64,000 nucleotides of DNA, taken from NCBI RefSeq assembly GCF_030407165.1, contig NZ_CP129111.1, positions 3,224,001-3,288,000 of the forward strand, in the 5' to 3' direction. The notes beneath the pieces are model-generated. The model was not told where the DNA came from and searched no databases. It was given only the letters and a program-made list of their open reading frames with translations. The DNA comes from Fontisubflavum oceani (GTDB lineage: Bacteria; Pseudomonadota; Alphaproteobacteria; Rhodobacterales; Rhodobacteraceae). The position numbers and the translations under genes are program-made. This document shows, in pieces, positions 21,123 to 28,964 of the stretch. The first letter of the stretch is position 1; each line of letters opens with the position of its first letter.

Positions 21123-22427
21123 TTAGTCGCCGAACACCCGCGCGAAAATCGTGTCCACATGTTTGGTGTGATAGCCCAGGTCGAACTTCTCTTCGATCTC
21201 GGCGGGGCTGAGCGCGGCGGTGACCTCCGCATCGCCAAGAAGCTCGGTTTTGAAATCCTTGCCCTCTTCCCAGACCTTCATCGCGTTGCGCTGCACCAGG
21301 CGATAGGCATCTTCCCGGCTCACCCCGGCTTGGGTCAGCGCCAGAAGCACCCGCTGGCTCATCACTAGGCCGCGGAATTTGTTCATATTGGCCAGCATAT
21401 TGTCGGGATAGATCACCAGTTTCTCAATCACACCCGCCAGCCGATTCAGGGCGAAATCCAACGTCACCGTCGCATCCGGGCCAATCCCGCGCTCAACCGA
21501 AGAATGCGAGATGTCGCGCTCATGCCAAAGCGCCACATTCTCCATCGCCGGCACCACCGCCATCCGCACCAACCGCGCCAAGCCGGTCAAGTTCTCCGTC
21601 AGAACCGGATTGCGCTTATGCGGCATCGCCGAGGACCCCTTCTGACCCTTGGAGAAGAACTCTTCGGCCTCCAAAACCTCGGTCCGCTGCATATGCCGGA
21701 TTTCGGTGGCGATGTTTTCGATTGAGGAGGCGATCACCCCAAGCGTGGCGAAGAACATCGCATGCCGGTCCCGCGGGATCACCTGGGTTGAGATCGGCTC
21801 TGCCCGCAGGCCAAGCTGCTCGCAAACATGCTCCTCCACCGCCGGGTCGATATTGGCAAAGGTCCCCACCGCACCGGAAATCGCCCCTGTCGCCACTTCC
21901 CAGCGGGCCTTTTCCAGCCGGTTTTTGTTGCGGTCCATCTCGGCATAAAACCGCGCGAAGGTCAGACCCATGGTGGTCGGTTCCGCATGAATGCCATGTG
22001 ACCGCCCGATCCGCACATCCATCTTATGCTCCAGCGCCCGCGTCTTGAGCGCCGCCAAGAGCCGGTCCATATCGGCCAACAGAATATCCGCCGCACGCAC
22101 CAGTTGGATGTTGAACGTGGTGTCGAGCACATCCGACGAGGTCATGCCTTGATGCACGAACCGGGCTTCATCATTGCCGATGATCTCGGCCAGATGCGTC
22201 AGAAACGCGATGACATCATGTTTGGTGACCGCCTCGATCTCATCGATCCGGGCCACGTCGAACTCCACATCTTTGGCTTTCCAGACCGCATCCGCGTTTT
22301 CCTGCGGGATCACGCCAAGCTTGGCCTGCGCGTCGCAGGCATGGGCCTCGATCTCATACCAAATGCGGAACTTGGTGGCGGGGTCCCAAATGGCGGTCAT
22401 CTCGGGGCGGGCGTAACGGGGGATCAT
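21123..22427 (-). CDS. purB: Adenylosuccinate lyase
   Basis: 434 residues from ATG 22427 (MIPRYARPEMTAIWDPATKF), the usual family start. An in-frame extension to 22601 overlaps the divergent gene and lacks similarity. It cleaves adenylosuccinate and SAICAR in purine synthesis. Motifs: HDVIAFLTHLAE, TSSDVLDT, the GRSHGIHAEPTTMG segment with the catalytic His, and the flexible signature loop GSSAMPHKRNPV with its catalytic Ser. Length fits the bacterial 430-residue form. It is divergent from the 22513 gene across about 85 bp. Confidence 0.97.
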   Translation of the reverse strand: MIPRYARPEMTAIWDPATKFRIWYEIEAHACDAQAKLGVIPQENADAVWKAKDVEFDVARIDEIEAVTKHDVIAFLTHLAEIIGNDEARFVHQGMTSSDVLDTTFNIQLVRAADILLADMDRLLAALKTRALEHKMDVRIGRSHGIHAEPTTMGLTFARFYAEMDRNKNRLEKARWEVATGAISGAVGTFANIDPAVEEHVCEQLGLRAEPISTQVIPRDRHAMFFATLGVIASSIENIATEIRHMQRTEVLEAEEFFSKGQKGSSAMPHKRNPVLTENLTGLARLVRMAVVPAMENVALWHERDISHSSVERGIGPDATVTLDFALNRLAGVIEKLVIYPDNMLANMNKFRGLVMSQRVLLALTQAGVSREDAYRLVQRNAMKVWEEGKDFKTELLGDAEVTAALSPAEIEEKFDLGYHTKHVDTIFARVFGD

Positions 22428-22512
22428 GGGCAGGCCTTGCTTTTCGGGGGCATTCGGCGCTCTCATATGGCGGTGAAGCCCGAGGAACAAGGCACGAGGA
22501 GGTCGCAGGAGC

Positions 22513-22851
22513 ATGCGGAGCGTTTTGGCACTGGCGGCTTTGCTCGTTCCGGGTGTCGCTTTGGCTGACGATTGGGTCCGGCTTGATGATGCCGGGATCA
22601 CCGAGATTCTGACCGCTCACGACCTGATTTACGAAAACGACGCCTTCCAGCGCTTCCTGCCCTCCGGCCGCACGCTTTACCGCTATGGTGAGACCTCTTG
22701 GGGCTATTGGCGGGCGGACGACGACCGCTATTGCAGCCAATGGCCGCCTGGCGACGAATGGGATTGCTATGATGTCGAGTATGACGGCGCCACCGCGCTC
22801 CGCTTCATCGACGATTGGGGCAATGTCTCAACCGGGGTGTTTGCCGAGTGA
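22513..22851 (+). CDS. Small secreted protein of unknown function
   Basis: 112 residues. Signal peptide MRSVLALAALLVPGVALA, then an acidic mature domain with LDDAGITEILTAHDLIYEND and ETSWGYWRADDDRYCSQWPP. The two Cys (RYCSQW, WDCYDV) could form a disulfide. I recognise the general pattern of alphaproteobacterial periplasmic proteins with a G-x(W)-W-R...Y-C-x2-W motif but no named function. An AGGAGC site precedes the ATG. The gene overlaps the next by four bases (GTGA), so the two are coupled. Confidence 0.8.
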   Translation: MRSVLALAALLVPGVALADDWVRLDDAGITEILTAHDLIYENDAFQRFLPSGRTLYRYGETSWGYWRADDDRYCSQWPPGDEWDCYDVEYDGATALRFIDDWGNVSTGVFAE

Positions 22852-23252
22852 TTTCTCTGGCCGCGCTCGAGGGTGTCTGGCGGCTCGAGCGCCAGATCGA
22901 GGATCGCCGGGCGAAGCTGACCGGGCACCTGACCGGCGAAGCACGTTGGGTGCCGGACCGTGACGGGCTTCTCCAGATCGAAACCGGCCTGCTCCACTAT
23001 GGCGATGCCCCGCCGATGCAGGCCGAGCGGCGCTATCTTTGGCGCGATGGGACCCATGGGCTTGAGGTGTCCTTCGAGGACGGCTGCCCATTCCATAAGG
23101 TCGATCCGACAACGCCCGAAGCCGACCATTTCTGCGCGCCGGACAGCTATCGTGTGCGCTATGAGCTTGCCGACTGGCCGAGATGGTCCAGCCGATGGCG
23201 GGTGACCGGCCCGCACAAGGACGCGGTGATTTTCAGTCGATATAGTCGATAG
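22848..23252 (+). CDS. DUF6314 family protein
   Basis: 134 residues from a GTG start at 22848 that overlaps the preceding stop (GTGA). The sequence VISLAALEGVWRLERQIED and the pattern G-x-A-R/W-x-P, Y-x-E-x-G-L-L, R-Y-L-W and HLCxPDxYxV-like region (HFCAPDSYRVRYEL) match DUF6314, a lipocalin-like beta-barrel family of unknown function. Cytoplasmic, no signal. Coupling with the secreted protein upstream suggests a joint regulation only. Confidence 0.8.
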   Translation: MISLAALEGVWRLERQIEDRRAKLTGHLTGEARWVPDRDGLLQIETGLLHYGDAPPMQAERRYLWRDGTHGLEVSFEDGCPFHKVDPTTPEADHFCAPDSYRVRYELADWPRWSSRWRVTGPHKDAVIFSRYSR

Positions 23253-23330
23253 GTTCTCAGTTTCTCTGCTGATGAACGACCAGAATGAATGTCATGACCT
23301 GTTGTTGATGAGATATAGAGCTGCCGCGAG

Positions 23331-23900
23331 CTACTCTTGAGGTTTCCAAATGTATAAATGCCCAAAGAGACCATATACGGTGATAACGTTTGGATGTGAT
23401 CCAATTCCGATCTCTAGAATATTCTGATCAACGAAGAGCCCGCATCGGGAATACGTGATCGCGTCGATAGCAGACGTATCAACTCTCGGGCGAGGAGAGT
23501 AATTGTGCCTTTCGCACTCATCATAAAGCGAATTAAAGCGGCGATCTATCTCAGCCCAATATGGAGATGTCCTATCATCAATCGTAGCCATCGCTGGCCG
23601 ACGAGGTGGAGTGTCGAAATATTGGGAAACCAGTGAAACACTGCAACCAAGTTGCAAGTCGTCTATCGTTAGTCGCCTTTCCTCAGATTCAAAATGAATC
23701 ATATAACGAGAGTTATCGAAGGAAAGCTCGCCAATCACAAGAGTTCCAAATTCGAAGAGATCCGGCCTTTCCAAAGGAGATGCGCATTGAATATCATCGT
23801 CAATCGCTAATCCATCTTGTATCTGAACCCTTGGCGTTTGAGATTCGAAACTGCAAGATACCAGCACAAAAATCATCAATATCGAAAGAGCAAACTTCAT
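23331..23900 (-). CDS. Hypothetical lipoprotein, AT-richer than its surroundings
   Basis: 189 residues. The N-terminus MKFALSILMIFVLVSCSFES is a lipoprotein signal with lipobox LVSC, so the mature protein is acylated on Cys16. I do not recognise the mature domain; it has several Cys (IQCAS, QLGCS, YDECERH, SRCGLF) and a C-terminal VITVYGLFGHLYIWKPQE. Base composition is visibly lower in GC, with codons such as ATA, AGA and TTA that are rare in neighbouring genes, suggesting recent acquisition. No operon partner. Confidence 0.72.
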   Translation of the reverse strand: MKFALSILMIFVLVSCSFESQTPRVQIQDGLAIDDDIQCASPLERPDLFEFGTLVIGELSFDNSRYMIHFESEERRLTIDDLQLGCSVSLVSQYFDTPPRRPAMATIDDRTSPYWAEIDRRFNSLYDECERHNYSPRPRVDTSAIDAITYSRCGLFVDQNILEIGIGSHPNVITVYGLFGHLYIWKPQE

Positions 23901-24543
23901 ATGACCACGCTCCTCAAACCCCGATATCCGTAGCGATCTAACCGTCCATCAAAGAGCTTCTCTGTTTAAACGGGTCGTGGATTCCTTAACTATCTACGAT
24001 CTCGACTGACGGTGTTTCGTGACACCCGGCGATCACCGAACGGTCGGACGGCTCGAAAAGAGTCACATCGCTCAGTTTCGTCGGAACAATCTCCTCAACA
24101 CTGTTTGAATTATGGCCGGAACCCCAACCAACACATTGATTATGATCAAACCGCCCGAGGAGATCAGATGTCAGACAGAACCGTCGCCAAGCCTACAGAT
24201 CCCCGTCGCTTTGGATGCTCTTAAGCAAACACCCACGCCCGCGTCCGGTTGATCGCGCTATTCGCCCGCTGCCACCCAAGCCGTGTGTTGGAGAAATCCG
24301 CCATCGCTCGTATTAATGGTGCCGCCGATTGGCTCGGCGGCCATCGGTTTCTTCGAATGCTCTTTGCTCCCACCCATTTCTCGAGGAATCTCCAACGCCG
24401 TTAGGCATGTCGCCGCCAGCGCCATCGATATAAGATGCAGTTTGGTATCTCGGTCGCGCTCGTTTGAACGCCATCGGCATCAAGGGCGCGGCCCCGTTTC
24501 CTTGCCGCGCCCTCCCTTCAATCAGACATCGACGCCTGCTTGA
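23901..24543. other. 643-bp stretch without a supportable gene
   Basis: I see no gene that can be defended. A minus-strand frame at about 24255-24420 (starting ATG GCG CTG, reading MALAATCLTALEIPREMGG) is open for 55 codons and has gene-like codon use, but lacks a ribosome site and a family I know. The stretch lies between the AT-rich lipoprotein and the RTX gene and may be decayed DNA. No IS ends or tRNA are seen. Confidence 0.4.
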
Positions 24544-25682
24544 TCAGCAAATGAACCAAAAGACGTCCATCTCGGCGACATCAGTGATCCCGTCCAGTGT
24601 TAGCGCGTCGCCATCACCGAAATCGACAACCGCATTGCCATCGACCACTTCGGCGGCATCGGAGAAGGCTGCTTCGAGAGCGATGCCAAGATTAACAAGG
24701 AACGCATCAAGGACCAGGACATCTTCGCCAATGGCAAAGTCGGTGATCCTGTCATTGCCACCGATGAAATGGAAGATATCTTCACCTAATCCGCCGGTCA
24801 TGATGTCGTCACCGGCGCCTCCGACGAGATAATCCATCCCCTCGCCGCCGTCCAAAGCATCGTTGCCCTCACCCCCGATCAGAGCGTCGTCCCCCTGCTC
24901 GCCTGTCAATGCGTCGTCACCTGCCTCGCCATCAAGATAGTCGTGACCGTCCGACCCCGTGACCGTGTCATTGCCAGCATCTGCGAAGACCATCGCCCAA
25001 TCGTCTTTGGCCGTGATCTCATCATCGCCGGTCGTCCCAAATTGCACATCCGTGTCTTCGCAACCGACCATATCTGGCTCTGGTGTCGGGGTGGGTGTGG
25101 GATCTGGTTGTGGCTCGGGCTCTGGCGTTGGGGCCAGATCGGGGGTCGGCTCTGGGGTCGGGTCTGGTGCCGGGGCCGGATCTGGCTCAGGTGTTGGCAC
25201 GGGCTCTGGCGCGGCATCGGGTTCGACGGACCCAGAGGTATCGCCATCGGTCCGCGCAAAGTTCTGTGTCACAACAACCGAGTCGAAGCCCTCCATGTCG
25301 CCACGTTCGATGCCAATCCCGATCTCGGTGAAGTCGGGGTTGAGAATGTTTGCGCGATGCGCGGGGCTTTCCATCAATCCTTGGTGCAGTTGGATCACAT
25401 CATCCGCAATCCCATCTGCGCCACGTTCGGACTGCCAGGCGATGTTCTCGCCAGACGCCCACGAGCCTTCAAACGGATAGTTTGCGGCCTGCATACGATC
25501 CGTGGCCGATGATCCCCCTGTCCGGTATGGGAGAATGTGTCGGTGTTGATCATCCAGGTGCTGTGATCCTCGCTGGACTGGTTGAGGAGAGTGTTCAGTT
25601 TCAACGGGTTCAAACCGGCATTGGCCCTCTCCACATTGATCAGATCAAGCATCTGTCGTTCAGTTTCGCTCGCAAGTGACAT
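24544..25682 (-). CDS. Secreted CAP/SCP-domain protein with RTX calcium repeats, frame broken once
   Basis: About 379 residues when one lost base in the C run 25514-25518 is restored. Residues 1-140 form a CAP/SCP-like domain: MLDLINVERANAGLNPLKLN, DHSTWMINTDTFSHTGQGG, then GENIAW and SPAHRANILNPDFTEIGIGI, the hallmark CAP motifs. A Pro/Glu-rich linker (PTPEPDPAPAPDP-like) of about 50 residues follows. The C-terminal half has at least five GGxGxDxL-type nonapeptide RTX repeats (GGEGNDALDGGEGMDYLVGG) and an ITDFAIGEDVLVL end. There is no N-terminal signal; RTX proteins leave by type I secretion through a C-terminal signal. No T1SS genes are nearby. Function: extracellular CAP protein, target unknown. 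Confidence 0.87.
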
Positions 25683-26061
25683 AGGTCTGCCTTTCTTTGC
25701 CTAAGGTTGGAAGGCCAACCAACTGCGCCGACCGCTACAGGCGCAATCACCGGCAAAACTGCGCCTGCAAACCAGCCAGCAAATGCCAAAAACGGCGCGA
25801 GACCATCGCAGGACCTCGCTGAGAATTTTTCTGCTGGGATTATGCGGAATGCCGCCGAGCGGCCCGCATTGGCGCTACTCTTTCAGGCCGCAAGGGGTGG
25901 CACTCTGGCTCAATTCGTTTGGACCTATAGCTGTCAGCGTCGGCGCTGGCACTACTGCCACGCAACGCCCCGCAAAGCCCGTATCTCCTGGAACTGAAAT
26001 GGGTCGCTGATTTCGGCGGGCACCATCATGCGCCCCCCTGAGACCTGCCGGTCCGCAGATT
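25683..26061. other. 379-bp intergenic region upstream of the CAP-RTX gene
   Basis: It must hold the promoter of the minus-strand CAP-RTX gene and the 3' flank of the 26062 gene. No supported ORF is seen on either strand; the frames that are open read as low-similarity arginine-rich shadows. A short A/T patch (GAGAATTTTTCTG at about 25821) may be regulatory. Confidence 0.4.
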
Positions 26062-26484
26062 TCATCCGGTGGCGGCACCCCCACCTGACCCCTTCATCAA
26101 CCGATCCGCCTTTTTACGCACCAAGACGCTGCGCAGATCATGCATCGCAAGCAAGAGCCGGTCTGTCACATCCTCTAGGTCCTCATCAGAGGCTCGGCTT
26201 TGCGCCCAATGCGTCGTCAGGTTCAGATAGTCGACTGCCCGATGGATATCGTCGATGTCGCGATCCGCTAGGACCGCGCGGCGCTCCTCCATCCACTCGG
26301 CAATCACGGATTGCTCTTCGTCGGTCAGAACGTGCTCGCCATGGGGCTTCACATTGCCGTTGCGGATATTCACCGCGGCAATCTCCTGCATCTCGATCCG
26401 GCGTTGGCGGTTCTCGGTATCGACCCGAAACACCGCCGCGCCGTTTTCGCGGATGCGGAAATAATACTCTGGTAGCTCTGACAT
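26062..26484 (-). CDS. Conserved hypothetical protein of Rhodobacteraceae type
   Basis: 140 residues from ATG 26484 (MSELPEYYFRIRENGAAVFR). No signal or membrane segment. The N-terminal half looks like a small beta-rich domain (AVFRVDTENRQRRIEMQEIA, NIRNGNVKPHGEHVLT); the C-terminal half is helical (IAEWMEERRAVLADRDIDDI and LNLTTHWAQSRASDEDLEDV). I recall very similar conserved proteins in Rhodobacteraceae genomes but no function. The start is chosen by that similarity; the upstream frame overlaps the next gene. It is transcribed in the same direction as the methyltransferase, 67 bp downstream of it. Confidence 0.75.
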   Translation of the reverse strand: MSELPEYYFRIRENGAAVFRVDTENRQRRIEMQEIAAVNIRNGNVKPHGEHVLTDEEQSVIAEWMEERRAVLADRDIDDIHRAVDYLNLTTHWAQSRASDEDLEDVTDRLLLAMHDLRSVLVRKKADRLMKGSGGGAATG

Positions 26485-26551
26485 CGCCTGCACCCTGCCC
26501 GTTTTCGCCAAACTATGGAGCGGCGCGAGCGGTGTCAAAGGCCGATGAGGT

Positions 26552-27175
26552 TCAACGGTCCGGTTTCCGGGCCACCACAAAGCGGCTGATTCCACCGGTC
26601 GGATGGGTGTCGGTCTCGACCAGTTCGAACCCAGCCCCTGCGATCACATGCTCCACATCTGCCCCCGACAGGAAGGCGACAAACGGCGCCTTACCGATAG
26701 CTTGCATCGCCCAGATCACCGGGCGCAGATACCATTTCCCACGCAAGCACACGGTTTTGGAGATGAAATACCCGCCGGGTTTCAGTTGCGCATAGGCCTG
26801 CGTCACGCCAGCGTTCATGTCCTCCAGCAGATGCAACAGATTGTAGGCCAAAACCGCATCATAGGGTGGTGTGCCAATTGTGTCTGCATCCGCCTCGGCT
26901 TGGACCACGTCGAGATTTTTCAGACCCGCGTTCCAGACCTTCTCGCGGCCGATACCGACCATCTCAGCCGAGATATCGCTGGCGGTGTACTGAGCGACCA
27001 AAGGCGCCAGAAGGATCGCGGTCGACGACGTACCGGCGCCAATCTCCAACACATGATCACCCTCACGCAGATAGCTGCGGGTCCGCGCCATCGTGTGCTC
27101 ATAGGCTTCCATATTTTTGATCGGGGATTTCGCATAGCGCGCGGCGGTACGGTCCCAAAATGTCATACTGTCCAT
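26552..27175 (-). CDS. Class I SAM-dependent methyltransferase
   Basis: 207 residues from ATG 27175, preceded by AAAGGAGCACATT. Motif I is HVLEIGAGTSSTAILLAP; motif II/acidic loop YTASDISAEMVGIGREK; motif IV PYDAVLAYNLLHLLED; post-motif LKPGGYFISKTVCL. The small-molecule methyltransferase pattern (UbiE/Methyltransf_25-like) is clear, but the substrate is not. The C-terminal FLSGADVEHVIAGAGFELVE is the usual substrate-cap region. It is divergent from a LysR regulator across 71 bp, a classical target-regulator arrangement. Confidence 0.88.
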   Translation of the reverse strand: MDSMTFWDRTAARYAKSPIKNMEAYEHTMARTRSYLREGDHVLEIGAGTSSTAILLAPLVAQYTASDISAEMVGIGREKVWNAGLKNLDVVQAEADADTIGTPPYDAVLAYNLLHLLEDMNAGVTQAYAQLKPGGYFISKTVCLRGKWYLRPVIWAMQAIGKAPFVAFLSGADVEHVIAGAGFELVETDTHPTGGISRFVVARKPDR

Positions 27176-27223
27176 AATGTGCTCCTTTCGGCGCCACCTA
27201 CCCAGGTTCCCATTCAAAAGAAA

Positions 27224-27260
27224 TTGCATATTTTTGTACTTATTATATGCATTTTTGCAT
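27224..27260. promoter_or_regulatory. Repeated TGCA-type sites in the methyltransferase/LysR gap
   Basis: ATGCA-TTTT-TGCAT is a perfect 5-bp inverted repeat at 27247-27260, overlapping the first possible LysR start. A related half-conserved copy, TTGCATATTTTTGTAC, lies at 27224-27239, about 23 bp (two helical turns) away. Tandem AT-rich dyads of this kind in a divergent LysR promoter fit recognition and activation sites for the LysR protein. Confidence 0.4.
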
Positions 27261-28149
27261 GGATTGGCGATCGATCTCCTTCGACTGGAACCAGGTCCGG
27301 GCGTTTCTGGCCACGGTCGAAGAAGGCTCGCTGTCCGCCGCAGCCCGTGTTTTGGGTCAGGCGCAACCAACTCTTGGCCGCCAAGTCACCGCGTTGGAAG
27401 AGGCGCTTGGTGTGACCCTTTTTGATCGGGTCGGCAAAAGCTTGGTCCTCACACCCTCCGGTGTCGATCTTCTCGACCATGTGCGTGACATGGGCGAGGC
27501 CGCGACCCGGATATCTCTTGCCGCCGCCGGACAGTCGCAAGAGATCGCGGGCGATGTGCGGATCTCGGCCGCCGACTCCACTGCGGCCTATATCCTGCCC
27601 GACATTCTGGCAGACCTGCGCGCGCAAGCGCCCGCGATCCGCATCGAAATCAGCGTTTCCAATGAAATCAGCGACCTGCGTCGTCGAGAGGCCGATATCG
27701 CGATCCGTCATGTCCCCCCAAAGGAGCCCGATCTGGTGGCGCGTAAATTACCGGGCAGCATGGGTCATCTATATGCTGCGCCGTCTTATCTGGCGCGTTA
27801 TGGCCGCCCGCAGACCGTCGATGATCTGATCGATCACATCTTTATCGGGGTCGACCAGACCGACCGCATGATTGAGGTCTTGCGCCAACACGGGTTGAAC
27901 CTCGGCCACACCAATTTCCCCCTTCTCTCCTCGAACACCGTCGCGATTTGGGAAATGGTCCGAAAGGGCCTCGGAATCGGGATCATGTCCGAGCAGATTG
28001 CCAGCAGAACCGAGTCTGTCGAAAAGATCGACCCGCCGGGATTTCTGCCAATCCCAGTGCCCGTCTGGCTCACCACGCACCAAGAGCTGCATACCAGCCG
28101 CCGCATTCGCCTTGTCTTTGATTTCCTTGTGGAGAGGCTTTCGGCCTAA
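27247..28149 (+). CDS. LysR-family transcriptional regulator
   Basis: 300 residues; the ATG at 27259 (MDWRSISFDWNQVRAFLATV) may be the real start, since the first ATG lies inside a putative operator dyad. The N-terminal winged HTH is clear: FDWNQVRAFLATVEEGSLSA, AARVLGQAQPTLGRQVTALE, LFDRVGKSLVLTPSG. The C-terminal effector domain (DVRISAADSTAAYILPDILA to the end) is a periplasmic-binding-type fold. It is divergent from a methyltransferase, its most likely target. The effector is unknown. Confidence 0.92.
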   Translation: MHFCMDWRSISFDWNQVRAFLATVEEGSLSAAARVLGQAQPTLGRQVTALEEALGVTLFDRVGKSLVLTPSGVDLLDHVRDMGEAATRISLAAAGQSQEIAGDVRISAADSTAAYILPDILADLRAQAPAIRIEISVSNEISDLRRREADIAIRHVPPKEPDLVARKLPGSMGHLYAAPSYLARYGRPQTVDDLIDHIFIGVDQTDRMIEVLRQHGLNLGHTNFPLLSSNTVAIWEMVRKGLGIGIMSEQIASRTESVEKIDPPGFLPIPVPVWLTTHQELHTSRRIRLVFDFLVERLSA

Positions 28150-28319
28150 TCACATGCGGGGGACATGGTTGCGTGTCGGCGCCTCGCGCCCCCGAGTGTC
28201 ATGAGGCGGAAGCGCAAATCGGCTGCTGCAGCCCCAAAAGACCTGATACCATCCAAGATGGGACCCGATTCCTCGCGCCGTGGCGCCCGACATATCTTGA
28301 GAAAGGGAGACCTCACGCC

Positions 28320-28853
28320 ATGTATCGCGCCTTTCTATTGGCAGTCGCAGTCGGCCTGCCGGGTCAGGCTCTCGCGGTCGGTCCAGATGATAGCCCGCCA
28401 ACCCCGACCGAAACGACGATGACCTGCGATGAAGGGTTTATCTGGGATGGTGTGATCGGTCGCTGCGTGGTGATCCGCGAAAGCCGGTTGGGCGATGAGG
28501 CTCTTTACGAGGCCGCCCGCGAGTTGGCCTATGCCGCGCGCTATGGCGATGCCATCGCCGCGCTAAACCAAATGTCGAACCAAGACGATAGCCATGTGCT
28601 GACCATGCTCGGGTTCACCCACCGCCAAGCCGGGCGTGTGGCTCTTGGGCTGGCCTATTATGACCGGGCCATAGACGTCGACCCGGATAACCTTTTGGCG
28701 CGATCATATCTTGGCCAGGCGCATGTGCTGGCCGGGCGTTACAATCTGGCGCGGCAAGAACTGGACCAGATTCGCAATCGAAATGGCGCCGGCACATGGG
28801 CAGAAACCACACTGGCCCAAGCCATCGCCACCGGCCAAACCACAGATTACTAG
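28320..28853 (+). CDS. Secreted TPR protein with an N-terminal Cys-knot motif
   Basis: 177 residues from ATG 28320, with GGGAG in front of it. Signal peptide MYRAFLLAVAVGLPGQALA, then a short segment with TMTCDEGFIWDGVIGRCVVI, which repeats the C-x2-G-x2-WD-x4-RCV motif of the tiny protein at 20349-20516. Residues 70-165 form two or three tetratricopeptide helices (VLTMLGFTHRQAGRVALGLA, YYDRAIDVDPDNLLARSYLG, QAHVLAGRYNLARQELDQI). TPR proteins bind partners, so a periplasmic scaffold is plausible. The partner is unknown. Confidence 0.85.
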   Translation: MYRAFLLAVAVGLPGQALAVGPDDSPPTPTETTMTCDEGFIWDGVIGRCVVIRESRLGDEALYEAARELAYAARYGDAIAALNQMSNQDDSHVLTMLGFTHRQAGRVALGLAYYDRAIDVDPDNLLARSYLGQAHVLAGRYNLARQELDQIRNRNGAGTWAETTLAQAIATGQTTDY

Positions 28854-28964
28854 GGAAATTCTCTATAAATCTGGCCGATTTCCACGCTGCTGAGGAAACC
28901 TGGGCTTAACCCTGAAACGGGATGCTGCATCATAGGTGGGACAATGGGGTAATGGGGCAATGCA

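Noticed and set aside
25075..25210. Short tandem GGCTCTGG-like repeats resembling a repeat array
   Set aside because: They are the reverse strand of the Pro/Glu linker in the CAP-RTX gene, a low-complexity coding region rather than CRISPR or minisatellite.
24943..25512. Large plus-strand frames opposite the RTX region
   Set aside because: Gly/Trp-rich or Ser/Gly-rich shadows of the RTX and linker codons; no ribosome sites.
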